Shown here piece by piece: positions 63,701 to 64,000 of a stretch of DNA of 64,000 nucleotides. Origin of the DNA: Phoronis australis (Eukaryota; Phoronida; Phoronidae); assembly GCA_002633005.1 (NCBI GenBank), contig NMRA01000065.1, forward strand, positions 464,922 through 528,921. The letters are read 5' to 3'. Positions within the stretch are counted from its first letter, which is position 1; each line of letters starts with the position of its first letter. The position numbers and the translations under genes were made by a program. Under the pieces are notes generated by a model. The model was not told the origin of the DNA. It did not search any database and saw only the letters and a program-made list of their open reading frames with translations.

Positions 63701-64000
63701 CTTTGCGCCGTCACAACCAGGCTTTGAAGGCGATTCCTAGAATCGTCCACGAAGAATCGAGTTAAGATAATGTCCAGGAAATCACAGTTTATAGATTTCA
63801 GGAAATGCAGCGGCTCCGTAAGAAGAGAGAGTAAGCATAATGCCACCGGTATTCTGAATACATCAGATGAGTGGAAGGCTTCATCAGATTTAGGCCACCA
63901 ATCATTATTTACAGTCCATATTATTCAGACATCACAGAGACCAGCTATCATCCTTTACTCAGACAAGTCACGACAGGTAGTTATCACTGAGTTGACTATC
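63701..64000. other. Window end, nothing recognised
   Basis: Unique-looking AT-rich sequence without a recognisable exon. Confidence 0.4.

Noticed and set aside
62775-63846. 97-125 codon ORFs in both arms of the palindrome
   Set aside because: The same peptide appears from both arms because the arms are inverted copies; no domain or codon signal.

Overview
This is nuclear DNA from an animal. Genes are split by GT-AG introns, spacing is wide, AT-rich introns are full of transposon remnants and minisatellites, and there are no operons or bacterial signals. THAP-domain fragments, many short terminal-inverted-repeat (TIR) elements and a condensation-type acyltransferase with no human counterpart that I know of suggest a marine invertebrate. 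A deuterostome (amphioxus, hemichordate or echinoderm) is my guess; the sequence alone does not settle it. Three isolated N bases (16155, 19942, 34381) show it is a draft assembly.

Layout. 2-658: a TIR-bounded element carrying a broken THAP domain. 1699-2266 (+): last two exons of a FASTK-family gene (RAP domain). 3705-23088 (-): a complete 16-exon SF3A1 gene (762 residues), convergent with the FASTK gene; every intron phase closes and exon 1 was found 4.65 kb upstream of exon 2. Its introns hold a 2 kb TIR transposon, MITE-like elements, a 16-bp minisatellite and a probable assembly duplication. 23.1-46.5 kb: no recognisable coding exon; it holds tandem arrays, TIR elements and a higher-order repeat in which nearly every ~140-bp monomer carries a CTCF-like motif. 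46587-47588 (+): an intronless seven-transmembrane PAQR receptor (membrane progestin receptor type). 47.6-52.8 kb: probable long 3'UTR and intergenic DNA. 53183-53434 (+): a candidate first exon of an unidentified gene with an N-terminal membrane anchor. 54951-56507 (-): a single-exon acyltransferase with an intact HHxxxDG motif. 57-64 kb: repeats, a second THAP domain (59294-59593, -), a tRNA-like SINE core and an 872-bp giant palindrome.

The genes are not a functional cluster: SF3A1 is a housekeeping U2 snRNP splicing subunit, PAQR a membrane steroid receptor, FASTK a mitochondrial RNA protein and the acyltransferase a metabolic enzyme. The richest material for a second look is the CTCF-like array (42.3-43.8 kb), the THAP-bearing TIR element, the giant palindrome, and the acyltransferase on the strand opposite the orphan exon.
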